This document shows, piece by piece, positions 34,304 through 42,803 of a stretch of 62,659 bases of DNA. The translations under genes and the position numbers were made by a program. The DNA lies in NCBI GenBank assembly GCA_023266235.1, contig JAHFRL010000012.1:1-62659 (forward strand), given 5' to 3'. Origin of the DNA: Betaproteobacteria bacterium. GTDB taxonomy: Bacteria > Pseudomonadota > Gammaproteobacteria > Burkholderiales > SG8-41. The stretch's first letter is position 1; every line of letters starts with the position of its first letter. A model generated the notes under the pieces. It had not been told where the DNA came from, searched no databases, and saw nothing but the letters and a program-made list of their open reading frames with translations.

Positions 34304-35108
34304 CGTGCGCGCAGCACGCGGCAGGCTCGTGCTCTATCATCTGCTGTTGCTCGCGGGGGTATTTGCGTTCTGGCATCTGATGACGAACCCCCTGCTGGTA
34401 TCGGAGGAATTCGCCAGGAATACGGCGTTCTTTTTCGGCAAGCCGCTGGTGGTGATGCAAAAAATCTGGGAGTGGTTTGCCGGCGGCAAGATCTACGAGC
34501 ACCTGCTGATTACCCTGGTCGAGACGTTGCTGGCGTTCTCGGCAGGCACCGTGCTCGGGCTCGGTGTCGGCTTGTGGCTTGCGCTGTCGCCGACTGCTTC
34601 GTCGCTCGCCGATCCTTATATCAAGGCGATGAACGCGATGCCGCGCGTGATCCTGGCGCCGATTTTCGCGGTGTGGTTCGGGCTCGGCATCCTGTCCAAA
34701 GTCGCGCTCGGTATCACGCTGGTGTTCTTCATCGTGTTCTTCAACGTATATCAGGGCGTGAAGGAAGTGAGCCCCGTAGTGCTCAACAACGCGCGCATGC
34801 TCGGCGCGAGCCCGCAGCAGCTGCTGCGCACGGTTTACGTGCCTTCCGCGATGTCGTGGGTGTTCTCGAGCCTGCATACCTCGGTCGGGATGGCGTTCGT
34901 CGGCGCGGTGGTCGGCGAATACCTCGGTTCGGCACGCGGCGTCGGTTACCTGATCCTGCAGGCCGAGGGTGCGTTCGACATCAACACCGTGTTCGCCGGC
35001 ATCCTGGTGCTGACGGCGTTTGCGCTCGCGCTCGACGCGGCGGTCACCGTGGCGGAAAACAAGCTGCTGGTGTGGCGGCCGGCGCAGGGCGAAACCGAGC
35101 CTCTGTGA
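34281..35108 (+). CDS. ABC transporter permease, SsuC-like
   Basis: The 275-residue membrane protein has about six hydrophobic segments. The EAA coupling loop reads NNARMLGASPQQLLRTVYVP and the conserved C-terminal loop is [19 protein letters not shown], which is also found as a fossil at 19.7 kb. It completes the importer with the preceding receptor and ATPase genes. Confidence 0.92.
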   Translation: MRKASKNDVRAARGRLVLYHLLLLAGVFAFWHLMTNPLLVSEEFARNTAFFFGKPLVVMQKIWEWFAGGKIYEHLLITLVETLLAFSAGTVLGLGVGLWLALSPTASSLADPYIKAMNAMPRVILAPIFAVWFGLGILSKVALGITLVFFIVFFNVYQGVKEVSPVVLNNARMLGASPQQLLRTVYVPSAMSWVFSSLHTSVGMAFVGAVVGEYLGSARGVGYLILQAEGAFDINTVFAGILVLTAFALALDAAVTVAENKLLVWRPAQGETEPL

Positions 35109-35180
35109 GGCGAGAGGAGTGAGGAGCGAGGGAGGGAAACCCCCGGTCCGCGCGCCGGACCCGCCTGACACCTCACACTT
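35107..35180. repeat. Purine-rich gene-end repeat after the ABC permease gene
   Basis: The stop of the permease lies in GTGAGGCGAGAGGAGTGAGG, followed by a GC-rich inverted stretch and CCTGACACCTCACAC. A related purine-rich GAGGCGAGAGGCGG with a later CCCCTCACGCCT pair lies at 32249-32312, just after the second CoA-transferase. Both resemble the gene-end repeats at 7.1 and 38.9 kb in position. Confidence 0.5.
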
Positions 35181-35204
35181 TTAACTTTTTTGCCGGTCAG
35201 GTAA

Positions 35205-36518
35205 TTGATCGATCCCCCGTTGTCGAATAACGCGTCGACCAGCCTCGCGCAGGACGTGCGCCCGCTCGAGGTGTGGGCGTGGGCGATGTACGATTTCGCC
35301 AACTCCGGCTACACGACGGTCGTCATCACCGCGGTGTTCAATGCCTACTTCGTCAGCGTGGTGGCGCGCAACCAGACTTGGGCGACGTTTGCGTGGACCG
35401 CGGCGCTCGCTGTTTCCTACCTGCTGATCATGCTGACGGCGCCGCTCATCGGGGCGTGGGCCGACGCGCATGCCGCCAAGAAGCGGCTGCTGTTGATTAC
35501 GACTGTCGGCTGCGTCACGTTCACCGCGGCGCTGGCGCTGGTCGGCAGCGGCGACCTGTGGCTCGCGATCGTTCTGATCATCGCTTCGAACTATTTTTTC
35601 GGCAGCGGCGAGAACCTGTGCGCCGCATTCTTGCCTGAGCTTGCCCGCGGCGAGGCGCTCGGGCGCGTGTCAGGGTGGGGCTGGGCGCTCGGCTATCTCG
35701 GCGGCCTGCTGACTCTCGGTCTCTGCCTCGGCTACGTTACATGGGCGCAGTCAGGCGGTGCGTCTGCATCGCAATTCGTGCCGGTCACGATGTTGATCAC
35801 CGCGGCAATGTTCGCGCTGGCGAGTGTGCCGACCTTCCTGCTGCTGACAGAGCGCGCCCAACCGCAAGTTGCAACGCGGCACCTGATCGCCGAATCGTTT
35901 GGACGCGTGCTCGCGACCTGGCGCGAGGCAGGTCGTTACCGCGACCTCGCGCGCTTCCTGCTGTGCATCGTGTTCTATCAGGCCGGCATTCAGGCCGTGG
36001 TTGTGCTGGCGGCGATTTACGCCGAGCAGGCGATGGGCTTTACCACCCGGCAGACGCTGCTGTTGATACTGGTGGTGAATCTGACCGCTGCGGCCGGTGC
36101 GTTCGCATTCGGCCACGTCCAGGACCGCATCGGGCATCGCGCCGCGCTCGCGCTCACGCTTGCGGGATGGATCGTGACGATATTGCTCGCCTGGGCGGCG
36201 CAAGGGCCGGTGCTGTTCTGGATCGCGGCGAACCTGGTGGGGTTGTGCCTCGGGTCGAGCCAGTCAGCCGGGCGCGCGCTGGTCGGCTACCTGAGTCCCG
36301 CAGCCAGGCGCGCGGAGTTTTTTGGTCTGTGGGGCCTCGCGGTCAAGCTCTCGGCAATCCTCGGCCCGATGACCTATGGTTTGGCAAGCTGGATATCGCG
36401 CGGCGACCATCGGCTGGCGTTGCTGCTGATCGGCGGCTACTTCGTGCTCGGGCTGGTTATACTGGCGGGCATCGACGTCGGGCGCGGCCGCGGTGCGGCG
36501 CTCGCCGCAGACGCCTAA
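35205..36518 (+). CDS. UMF1/Atg22-like major facilitator transporter
   Basis: The 437-residue protein has about 12 hydrophobic segments. Its N-terminus VWAWAMYDFANSGYTTVVIT is the hallmark of the UMF1 family (related to yeast vacuolar amino-acid exporter Atg22). APLIGAWADAHAAKKRLL is the MFS loop between helices 2 and 3. The start is uncertain: a TTG at 35205 is the first in-frame candidate, with another TTG at 35220, and no strong ribosome site. The substrate is unknown. Confidence 0.88.
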   Translation: MIDPPLSNNASTSLAQDVRPLEVWAWAMYDFANSGYTTVVITAVFNAYFVSVVARNQTWATFAWTAALAVSYLLIMLTAPLIGAWADAHAAKKRLLLITTVGCVTFTAALALVGSGDLWLAIVLIIASNYFFGSGENLCAAFLPELARGEALGRVSGWGWALGYLGGLLTLGLCLGYVTWAQSGGASASQFVPVTMLITAAMFALASVPTFLLLTERAQPQVATRHLIAESFGRVLATWREAGRYRDLARFLLCIVFYQAGIQAVVVLAAIYAEQAMGFTTRQTLLLILVVNLTAAAGAFAFGHVQDRIGHRAALALTLAGWIVTILLAWAAQGPVLFWIAANLVGLCLGSSQSAGRALVGYLSPAARRAEFFGLWGLAVKLSAILGPMTYGLASWISRGDHRLALLLIGGYFVLGLVILAGIDVGRGRGAALAADA

Positions 36519-36576
36519 ACGTGAAAAAATGCTGGTAGCTGGCCGGTTGACGCTATGATATCAATTAGTTTGGTGT

Positions 36577-36605
36577 TTGTTCGAATAATAAACGCTGTTT
36601 AAGAT
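36577..36605 (+). promoter_or_regulatory. Candidate sigma-70 promoter for the PilZ-like gene
   Basis: TTGTTC (36577-36582), 17 bases, TAAGAT (36600-36605), in an AT-rich interval. The start codon at 36624 follows a GAGGACG ribosome site, which would leave a short leader of about a dozen bases. Confidence 0.35.
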
Positions 36606-36623
36606 TTCACTCGAGGACGAAAG

Positions 36624-38168
36624 ATGGCATTGTTCGGAGGCGGCAAGCCCGACCATCCGATGGCGGATATCAAGCAGGCGAAAAAGCTCATTGCCGAGCT
36701 GCCCGCGAATGATCCCTTGAAGGCGCTCGACGAGGCAACCTTCTGGCTCGACTCGATCTGCCGCACCGAGGAGTTCAGGCTCGACCATCGTTTCGAGCTG
36801 TTCGATCTGCTCGACCGGGCGGCAAAAAACCATCAACGCAAGCTCGCCCAGGAATACCTCGCTATCGACCGCCAGGAAAAATTCCGCGAGAACAAGCTGT
36901 GGACCACGGTGTTCGAGTTCTGGAAGCAGCTCGGCAGCGCCTACGGCCAGTGTGTCGAGCAATTCCAGGCGGGCGCAAGCGGCGCCGGCGCTATCAAGAA
37001 AGATTTGCCGGCCATCATCGCGCGCGCGCTGCGCGCGCTCACGCTGCAGCTCAAGTGGATCTTGCTGCGTTATGGTCAGGTCGAAGACCGCGTATGGGGC
37101 GAGCTCGGGCGGCTCTACCACTTCGCCGAAAGCAAGGGTCTGGCGACCGGCACGATAGAAATTTATCCGGGCGCGCATGGCGAGGGCACGGTGCAGCACG
37201 AGTTTCTCAAGGCGATGATGCTCGGCGTGTCTTCGACCGACGGGCTGACGCCACTCAAGCAGGAACTTGCGGAGCGCATAATCGCGCATTTCGGCGACAT
37301 GTACATCATGCAGACGAAGCCCGCGCCGGGCTGCAATTATTTCTTCGACCTCTCCATGCGCAAGCCGGCGGCGCGCATGATGAAAGGCTCCGAGCCCAAC
37401 AAGATGACGCGCTTCTTCGGCGCCGGCAAGGCATTGCCTGCGCTCGAGCAGCTGATGCAGGAGATCAAAGCGAAGGACAGCGTGCCGTCACACATCAATC
37501 TCGGTGGCACGTTCGACGCCGGCCTCGTGCTGTCGGTGATGCGGCATCTCGCGCAGTACTGGTCCGACAATCCGCCTGCGCGTGGTTCGGAGCGCCGCAA
37601 GATTGCCACCCGCATGACGGTGGTGCACGGCTTCCGGCAGATGCTGAAGAACGTCGCGCCCGCCGGCGATGACACCTCGCTCGCCTTCGAGGCGATGAAC
37701 GGCTGCGAGAGCTGGATCGTCGAGAATGTCAGCGAAGGCGGTTTCGGCGCCATCATCCCGCAGGTGAAGGGCGACTGGCTCAAGGTCGGCGACCTGCTCG
37801 GCGTGCAAACCGAAACCGCGCAATACTGGGGTGCCGGCGTCGTCCGCCGCATTACGCGCGACGAATATCAGCAGCGCCGCGTCGGCATCCAGTTGCTGTC
37901 GAATACCGTGATTCCGGTCAAGCTGTCGCCGTCCGGCAATGTATCGTCATCCAATGCCGCGCGCGAAGGCGAACCGGCGATGCTGCTGTCCACCACGCCC
38001 GACCAGAACGGCGAGATCGCGTTACTGCTGCGGGCGGGCAGCTTCACGCCCGGCCAGGCGCTCGAGATGAACGTGCGCGGCAACCAGTACTACCTGATGT
38101 CGAGCACGCTGGCCGAGGGCGGGGATGATTTCGACTTGGCGAAGTTCAAGGGGATGCAGCGCACGTAG
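36624..38168 (+). CDS. Large protein with degenerate PilZ-like C-terminal segment
   Basis: The 514-residue cytoplasmic protein starts at an ATG behind GAGGACG. Residues 1-310 are mostly helical and match nothing I can name; a TETRA/DUF-like region begins HPMADIKQAKKLIAELP. Around residues 325-400 the pattern R-RKIATRM followed by CESWIVENVSEGGFGAIIP resembles the PilZ signature (RxxxR ... N/D-x-S-x-x-G), suggesting cyclic-di-GMP binding, but the arginine motif is imperfect. It has its own promoter and no operon partner. Motility, adhesion or envelope control are possible roles; none is shown. Confidence 0.6.
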   Translation: MALFGGGKPDHPMADIKQAKKLIAELPANDPLKALDEATFWLDSICRTEEFRLDHRFELFDLLDRAAKNHQRKLAQEYLAIDRQEKFRENKLWTTVFEFWKQLGSAYGQCVEQFQAGASGAGAIKKDLPAIIARALRALTLQLKWILLRYGQVEDRVWGELGRLYHFAESKGLATGTIEIYPGAHGEGTVQHEFLKAMMLGVSSTDGLTPLKQELAERIIAHFGDMYIMQTKPAPGCNYFFDLSMRKPAARMMKGSEPNKMTRFFGAGKALPALEQLMQEIKAKDSVPSHINLGGTFDAGLVLSVMRHLAQYWSDNPPARGSERRKIATRMTVVHGFRQMLKNVAPAGDDTSLAFEAMNGCESWIVENVSEGGFGAIIPQVKGDWLKVGDLLGVQTETAQYWGAGVVRRITRDEYQQRRVGIQLLSNTVIPVKLSPSGNVSSSNAAREGEPAMLLSTTPDQNGEIALLLRAGSFTPGQALEMNVRGNQYYLMSSTLAEGGDDFDLAKFKGMQRT

Positions 38169-38203
38169 TGCGCTGCACAGGAGAGACGGGAGGCGTATAC
38201 CCT

Positions 38204-38899
38204 TCACCCTTCGGTCTTCACCCGTAGCACTTTCGTTAGCCACTCTCGGATAGCTGCAATCTCCTCCGGGCACACCGCATGCTGCATCGGGTATTCGTGC
38301 CATTCCACCCGGTAGCCCAGTTCGCCGAGCTTGTCGCGCGACGCGGTCGCCATCGCGAACGGTATCACCGGATCGTAAGTGCCGTGCGCGTAGATAATCG
38401 GCGCGTCCTTGTTCGCGGCCGATGCTTCCGTCGGCAGCCTGTCGGCGAGCGGTAGATAGGTGGAGAGCGCCATGATGCCGGCGAGTCGCTCCGCGTGGCG
38501 CAGCCCGGTCTGCAGCGCGATTGCGCCGCCTTGCGAAAAACCCGCCACCACGATATTGCGCGATGCGATGCCGCGCTCATTTTCGCGCGCAATCAGTTTT
38601 TCGATTGCTGCCTGGGACTGACGCACGCCTCTCTCATCGGCTTTCTTGCCGGGTTTGCCCTCGAGGTCGCCGTAGGTTACGTCGTACCACGCGCGCATCA
38701 CGTAGCCGTTGTTGATCGTCACCGGCATCATCGGCGCATGCGGGAAGATGAAGCGGATGCCGGGCGGGCCGCGCAGCCCGAGCTCGGGCACTATCGGCGC
38801 GAAATCATTGCCGTCGGCGCCGAGGCCGTGCATCCAGATCACGGAAGCCGCGGGGTTAGGGGCTGTCTCAATTTCGATGGTTTCTAGAGAATCGGGCAT
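38204..38899 (-). CDS. Carboxylesterase/phospholipase-type alpha/beta hydrolase
   Basis: The 231-residue protein belongs to the Abhydrolase_2 (carboxylesterase/acyl-protein thioesterase-like) family. VIWMHGLGADGNDFAPIVPE bears the oxyanion loop, VVAGFSQGGAIAL the nucleophile serine, IYAHGTYDPVIPF the aspartate and YPMQHAVCPEE the histidine. Its last residues VKTEG and stop lie in a GTGAAG-type gene-end repeat. It is preceded by repeat copy B. Natural substrates are probably short acyl esters. Confidence 0.92.
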   Translation of the reverse strand: MPDSLETIEIETAPNPAASVIWMHGLGADGNDFAPIVPELGLRGPPGIRFIFPHAPMMPVTINNGYVMRAWYDVTYGDLEGKPGKKADERGVRQSQAAIEKLIARENERGIASRNIVVAGFSQGGAIALQTGLRHAERLAGIMALSTYLPLADRLPTEASAANKDAPIIYAHGTYDPVIPFAMATASRDKLGELGYRVEWHEYPMQHAVCPEEIAAIREWLTKVLRVKTEG

Positions 38900-38900
38900 G

Positions 38901-39018
38901 TTGAGTGAAATGTGAAACGTGAAATGTGAAACGGAAAAAAGTCTCCCTCTCCCTCGTTACCGGGGGAGAGGGGCGGGGTGAGGGGGATCACTATTCACTC
39001 ATTCACCCTTCACTTCGG
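38901..39018. repeat. Gene-end repeat, copy B
   Basis: The element spans the gap between mog and the esterase gene. On the minus strand it begins GTGAAGGGTGAATGAGTGA and includes the mog stop. A 12-bp stem (38945-38956 with 38961-38972, loop TTAC) follows, nearly identical to that of copy A. The far end has a tandem GTGAAATGTGAAACG. Confidence 0.8.
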
Positions 39019-39567
39019 CCGAATTGCAGACTTCGGCCGAAAAACCTTGATCACGTTCTCGTGCGTTTCAATATAGGGTCCGCCGATCAGGTCGATGCAG
39101 TACGGCACCGCGGCGAACACGCCGTCGAGCGTCTCCTTGATCGCTTTCGGCTGCCCCGGCAGATTGAGGATCAGCGCCTGCTTGCGCACCACGCCGAGCT
39201 GGCGCGACAGGATCGCGGTCGGCACGTACTTGAGGCTCACCTGCCGCATCTGCTCGCCGAAGCCGGGCATGACCTTGTCGGCGACGGCGAGCGTCGCTTC
39301 GGGCGTCACGTCGCGCGCCGCGGGCCCCGTGCCGCCGGTGGTCAGCACGAGGTGGCATTTTTCCTTGTCGACCAGTTCCTTCAGCGTTTGCTCGATCACC
39401 GGCTGCTCATCGGGTATCAGCCGCGTCACCATTTTCCACGGCATCGACAGCGCGGCGCCGAACCATTCCCGCAGCGCCGGGATGCCCTTGTCTGCATAAA
39501 CGCCGCTTGCCGCGCGGTCGCTGATCGAGACCAGGCCGATCAGCAGTTCGTTTGTCGATGTCATCAT
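39010..39567 (-). CDS. mog: Molybdopterin adenylyltransferase
   Basis: The 185-residue protein adenylylates molybdopterin before molybdenum insertion. It shows LLIGLVSISDRAASGVYADKGI at the N-terminus, the nucleotide loop LVLTTGGTGPAARDVTPEAT and the segment LNLPGQPKAIKETLDGVFAA. A second ATG at 39564 is equally possible. It follows darP on the same strand; the order pmbA, darP, mog recurs in Betaproteobacteria. Confidence 0.93.
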   Translation of the reverse strand: MMTSTNELLIGLVSISDRAASGVYADKGIPALREWFGAALSMPWKMVTRLIPDEQPVIEQTLKELVDKEKCHLVLTTGGTGPAARDVTPEATLAVADKVMPGFGEQMRQVSLKYVPTAILSRQLGVVRKQALILNLPGQPKAIKETLDGVFAAVPYCIDLIGGPYIETHENVIKVFRPKSAIRPK

Positions 39568-39596
39568 GACGCGGAAGTATAGCGTGTGTTGCTATA

Positions 39597-39626
39597 GGTG
39601 AGGGGGATCACTCATTCACCCTTCAC
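39597..39626. repeat. Gene-end repeat, copy C (partial, no hairpin)
   Basis: On the minus strand this reads GTGAAGGGTGAATGAGTGA then TCCCCCTCACC. It supplies the last codons (REG) and the stop of darP. The GC-rich hairpin of copies A and B is missing. Confidence 0.75.
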
Positions 39627-40113
39627 GACTTGCAACAACGATGTCGCGCACCGCGCGGAACAGCTCGCGGTAATTCCTGAGCGGCCGGCCGACGGACTGG
39701 TCGTGCTTGATGCTGGCGACGAGCGAGCGCAGGCGCTGCAGATCGCCGCGCGGATATGCATTGGCGAACAATGCGAGCGCATCATCGTCGTCGAGCAATC
39801 GCTCGCGCCAGCGCTCGGCGAGGTGCTGCAGCGCCGTTTGCTCGCGCGCCTTGCCGTGCCATTGCTCGAGTTGAGCACGGATCGGCGCCGGGTCGACTTC
39901 GCGCATCAGCTTGCCGATGTACTGCAGCTGGCGGCGGCGGCCCTCGAAATCGCGGATGCGCTGCGCCTCGACGATCGCCTCATGCAGGCGCTCGGGAAGT
40001 GCCGCCTGCGCGAGCTGCCCGGCGTTGAGCTCGACCAGCCGCGCGCCGAGTTCCTGCAGCGCTTCCATGTCGCGCTTGCGTTGCGATTTACTCGGTCGTT
40101 CGTGTTCGTCCAT
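39616..40113 (-). CDS. darP: Ribosome-maturation protein DarP (YjgA, DUF615)
   Basis: The 165-residue basic, helical protein matches YjgA/DarP, which binds late 50S precursors. Typical sequences are PSKSQRKRDMEALQELGARL, EAQRIRDFEGRRRQLQYIG and RRQLQYIGKLMREVDPAPI. The C-terminal ANAYPRGDLQRLRSLVASI and LRNYRELFRAVR are also family-specific. It is divergent from pmbA with a 57-base gap, the standard betaproteobacterial arrangement. Its last three residues derive from repeat copy C. Confidence 0.93.
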   Translation of the reverse strand: MDEHERPSKSQRKRDMEALQELGARLVELNAGQLAQAALPERLHEAIVEAQRIRDFEGRRRQLQYIGKLMREVDPAPIRAQLEQWHGKAREQTALQHLAERWRERLLDDDDALALFANAYPRGDLQRLRSLVASIKHDQSVGRPLRNYRELFRAVRDIVVASREG

Positions 40114-40170
40114 GCGTTAACCGGATGTCTCAAGCTGGTATGATAACGACTTTTCCGCGCATCCCTCTCA

Positions 40171-41538
40171 ATGACTACTGATCTCAGGACCCGGCCGGTG
40201 TCGGGCAACCAGTTTTCAAACGATCAGGCGACCCTGCGGCAGATCGCCGCCGACGTGCTCGGGTATGCGCGTGAGCAGGGGGCGAGCGCAGTCGAGACGG
40301 AGGTATCGGAGGGATTCGGTCAGACCGTCACGGTGCGGCGCGGCGAAGTCGAGACCATCGAATACAACCGCGACAAGGGCATCGGCGTCACGGTCTACAT
40401 CGGCAAGCGCCGCGGCCATGCCAGCACTTCCGATTTTTCGCCGCAGGCGATCCGCGCTACCGCCGGCGCCGCGCTGTCGATCGCAAAATTCACCGCCAGC
40501 GACGATTACGCGGGACTTGCCGATGAAGATCTGCTCGCGCGCGAGATTCCGGAGCTCGACCTGTTTTATCCGTGGGACCTGCCGGTCGAGCGCGCGATCG
40601 AGCTGGCGCAGGCATGCGAAGGCGCTGCGTTTGCGGTCGACAAGCGCATCGACAATTCCGAAGGCGCGACGGTGTCGCTGCAACAATCGCACTTTGCCTA
40701 TGCCAACTCGCTCGGTTTCATCGGCGGCTACCCGAGCTCGCGGCACTGGATCAGCTGCGCGGTGATCGCCGGCAAGGGCGACGCGATGCAGCGTGACGAC
40801 TGGTATGCGTCGGCGCGCGATCCCGCCGAGCTCGAGGCGCCGGAGGCAATCGGCAAGACCGCCGGCGAGCGCGCGATCCACCGCCTCGGCGCCAGGAAAA
40901 TCCCGACCTTGCAGGTGCCGGTGCTGTTCGAGGCGCCGGCGGCGGCGACGCTGCTCGGGCATTTCGTGTCGGCAGTAAGCGGCGGCAGCCTTTACCGAAA
41001 ATCGTCGTTTCTGCTCGACAGCCTCGGCCAGCCGGTGTTCTCGCCGCTGGTCGGGATCAGCGACGACCCGCACATCCCCAAGGGGCTCGCCAGCAGCCCG
41101 TTCGACGAGGAGGGTGTGGCGACCCGCCGTCGCCACGTGGTCGAGAACGGCGTGGTGCAGGGTTATTTCCTCGGCAGCTACTCGGCGCGCAAGCTCGGCA
41201 TGCGATCGACCGGCAACGCCGGCGGCAATCACAACCTGTTGCTCAAGGACACCGGCCTCGATCTGCCGCAACTGCTGAAGCAAATGGGGCGCGGGCTGCT
41301 GGTGACCGAATTGATGGGACAGGGCATCAACATGGTGACCGGGGATTATTCGCGCGGCGCCGCCGGTTTCTGGGTCGAAAACGGCGTCATCGCGTATCCG
41401 GTGCAGGAAATCACCATCGCCGGCAACCTCAAGGACATGTTCCGCACCATCGTCGCGGCCGGCAGCGACATCGTCAAGCGCGGCTCCAAGCAATGTGGCT
41501 CGGTGCTGATCGAGCGCATGACGGTGGCGGGGGATTAA
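40171..41538 (+). CDS. pmbA: TldD/PmbA-family protease subunit PmbA
   Basis: The 455-residue protein is PmbA (TldE), the non-zinc partner of TldD; together they process microcins and degrade antitoxins such as CcdA. GFGQTVTVRRGEVETIEYNR, FTASDDYAGLADEDLL and GNAGGNHNLLLKDTG are diagnostic. The catalytic zinc motif HExxxH is absent, as expected for this subunit. tldD is not in the window. Confidence 0.95.
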   Translation: MTTDLRTRPVSGNQFSNDQATLRQIAADVLGYAREQGASAVETEVSEGFGQTVTVRRGEVETIEYNRDKGIGVTVYIGKRRGHASTSDFSPQAIRATAGAALSIAKFTASDDYAGLADEDLLAREIPELDLFYPWDLPVERAIELAQACEGAAFAVDKRIDNSEGATVSLQQSHFAYANSLGFIGGYPSSRHWISCAVIAGKGDAMQRDDWYASARDPAELEAPEAIGKTAGERAIHRLGARKIPTLQVPVLFEAPAAATLLGHFVSAVSGGSLYRKSSFLLDSLGQPVFSPLVGISDDPHIPKGLASSPFDEEGVATRRRHVVENGVVQGYFLGSYSARKLGMRSTGNAGGNHNLLLKDTGLDLPQLLKQMGRGLLVTELMGQGINMVTGDYSRGAAGFWVENGVIAYPVQEITIAGNLKDMFRTIVAAGSDIVKRGSKQCGSVLIERMTVAGD

Positions 41539-41589
41539 AAGCTTGGTTCAGAGTGCAGAGTAATGAGTGCCTGGTTGTAAAATGTTTTT

Positions 41590-41626
41590 CATTCATCATT
41601 CATCACTCATCGCTCATCATTGATCG
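41590..41626. repeat. Short degenerate tandem repeat (CATTCAT/CACTCAT units)
   Basis: Five imperfect 7-9-base units (CATTCATCATTCATCACTCA and onward) lie between pmbA and the MetE-like gene, ending 15 bases before the latter's start codon. Similar simple repeats occur at other gene ends here. Confidence 0.5.
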
Positions 41627-41641
41627 TTTTTGGGGGGTCTC

Positions 41642-42700
41642 ATGAGCAAGACGCTGCTGCAGACGACGATTGCCGGAAGCCTGCCCAAGCCCGCCTGGCT
41701 CGCGCAGCCGAACCAGTTGTGGGCGCCGTGGCTGCCGGAAGGCGAGAGCCTCAGCGAGGCCAAACGCGATGCAACCCGGCTCGCGGTCCGCGACCAGGAG
41801 CGCGCGGGTATCGACATCCTGAGTGACGGCGAGCAGTCGCGTCGCCATTTCGTGACCGGTTATCTCGAGCACTTGAAGGGCATCGATTTCGAGCACCTGG
41901 TTACCATGCACATCCGCCAGCGCTATGACGCCAGGGTGCCGCAGGTCGTGGGCCCGATCGTGCGTCCGCGCCCGGTGCACTCGGACGATGTGCGCCTGCT
42001 GCGCGCGGAGACCGATCACCCGATCAAGTTCACGCTGCCGGGCCCGATGACCATCGTCGACACCCTGCACGACGCCTACTACAAGGATCGTGCGCGCCTG
42101 GCGATGGAGTTTGCCAAAATCCTGAACCGGGAAGCGCGCGAACTCGAGCGCCTGGGCGTCAACGTCATCCAGTTCGACGAACCGGCGTTCAACGTGGACG
42201 CCTATGTGGACGACGTCAGGAGCTGGGGCATCGAGGCGCTCGAGCGCGCGGCCGACGGCCTCAAGTGCAAGACCGCGGTGCACATCTGCTACGGCTACGG
42301 CATCCAGGCCAACATCGAGTGGAAAAAAACGCTCGGCTCGCAGTGGCGCCAGTACGAGCAGACTTTCCCGCTGATCGCGCGCTCGAAGATCGAGCAGGTG
42401 TCGCTCGAATGCCACAACTCGAAAGTGCCGCTCGAGCTGATCGGCCTGCTCAAGGGCAAGGACGTCATGGTCGGCGCGATCGATGTCGCGACCGAGCGAG
42501 TCGAGACACCGGAGGAAGTCGCGCGGACGATACGCGCCGCGCTCAAGTTCGTCGCGCCCGGCAAGCTCTACCCGTGCACCAACTGCGGCATGGTGCCGCT
42601 GCCGCGCGCGGTCGCGCTCGGCAAGCTGCATGCGCTGGCTGCGGGCGCCAGGATCGTGCGCGCGGAACTTGCGAAAGCGGCGGCCAGGCGAAAGCGTTGA
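41642..42700 (+). CDS. Short (core) MetE-type methionine synthase-like protein
   Basis: The 352-residue protein corresponds to the C-terminal catalytic barrel of cobalamin-independent methionine synthase; full MetE has about 750 residues. Zinc ligands are all visible: His and Cys in AVHICYGYG, Glu in VSLECHNSKV and Cys in YPCTNCGMVP. VIQFDEPAFNVDAY is the conserved Asp-Glu site for homocysteine. The start at 41642 is preferred over an upstream in-frame codon at 41630 inside the G-rich site. Core-MetE proteins and MesD-type enzymes use methyl donors other than folate triglutamate; the donor here is unknown and no corrinoid partner or DUF1852 (MesX) gene adjoins. Confidence 0.85.
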   Translation: MSKTLLQTTIAGSLPKPAWLAQPNQLWAPWLPEGESLSEAKRDATRLAVRDQERAGIDILSDGEQSRRHFVTGYLEHLKGIDFEHLVTMHIRQRYDARVPQVVGPIVRPRPVHSDDVRLLRAETDHPIKFTLPGPMTIVDTLHDAYYKDRARLAMEFAKILNREARELERLGVNVIQFDEPAFNVDAYVDDVRSWGIEALERAADGLKCKTAVHICYGYGIQANIEWKKTLGSQWRQYEQTFPLIARSKIEQVSLECHNSKVPLELIGLLKGKDVMVGAIDVATERVETPEEVARTIRAALKFVAPGKLYPCTNCGMVPLPRAVALGKLHALAAGARIVRAELAKAAARRKR

Positions 42701-42803
42701 ACGCCCTCGCTGTGCGCCGGGAATTGCATGGCGAGGGGAGCGCTGGTCACGCCGGCCGTCTATGCTTAAACTATAGGGAGTTCGACCCAACCTGGAGGAG
42801 CAA

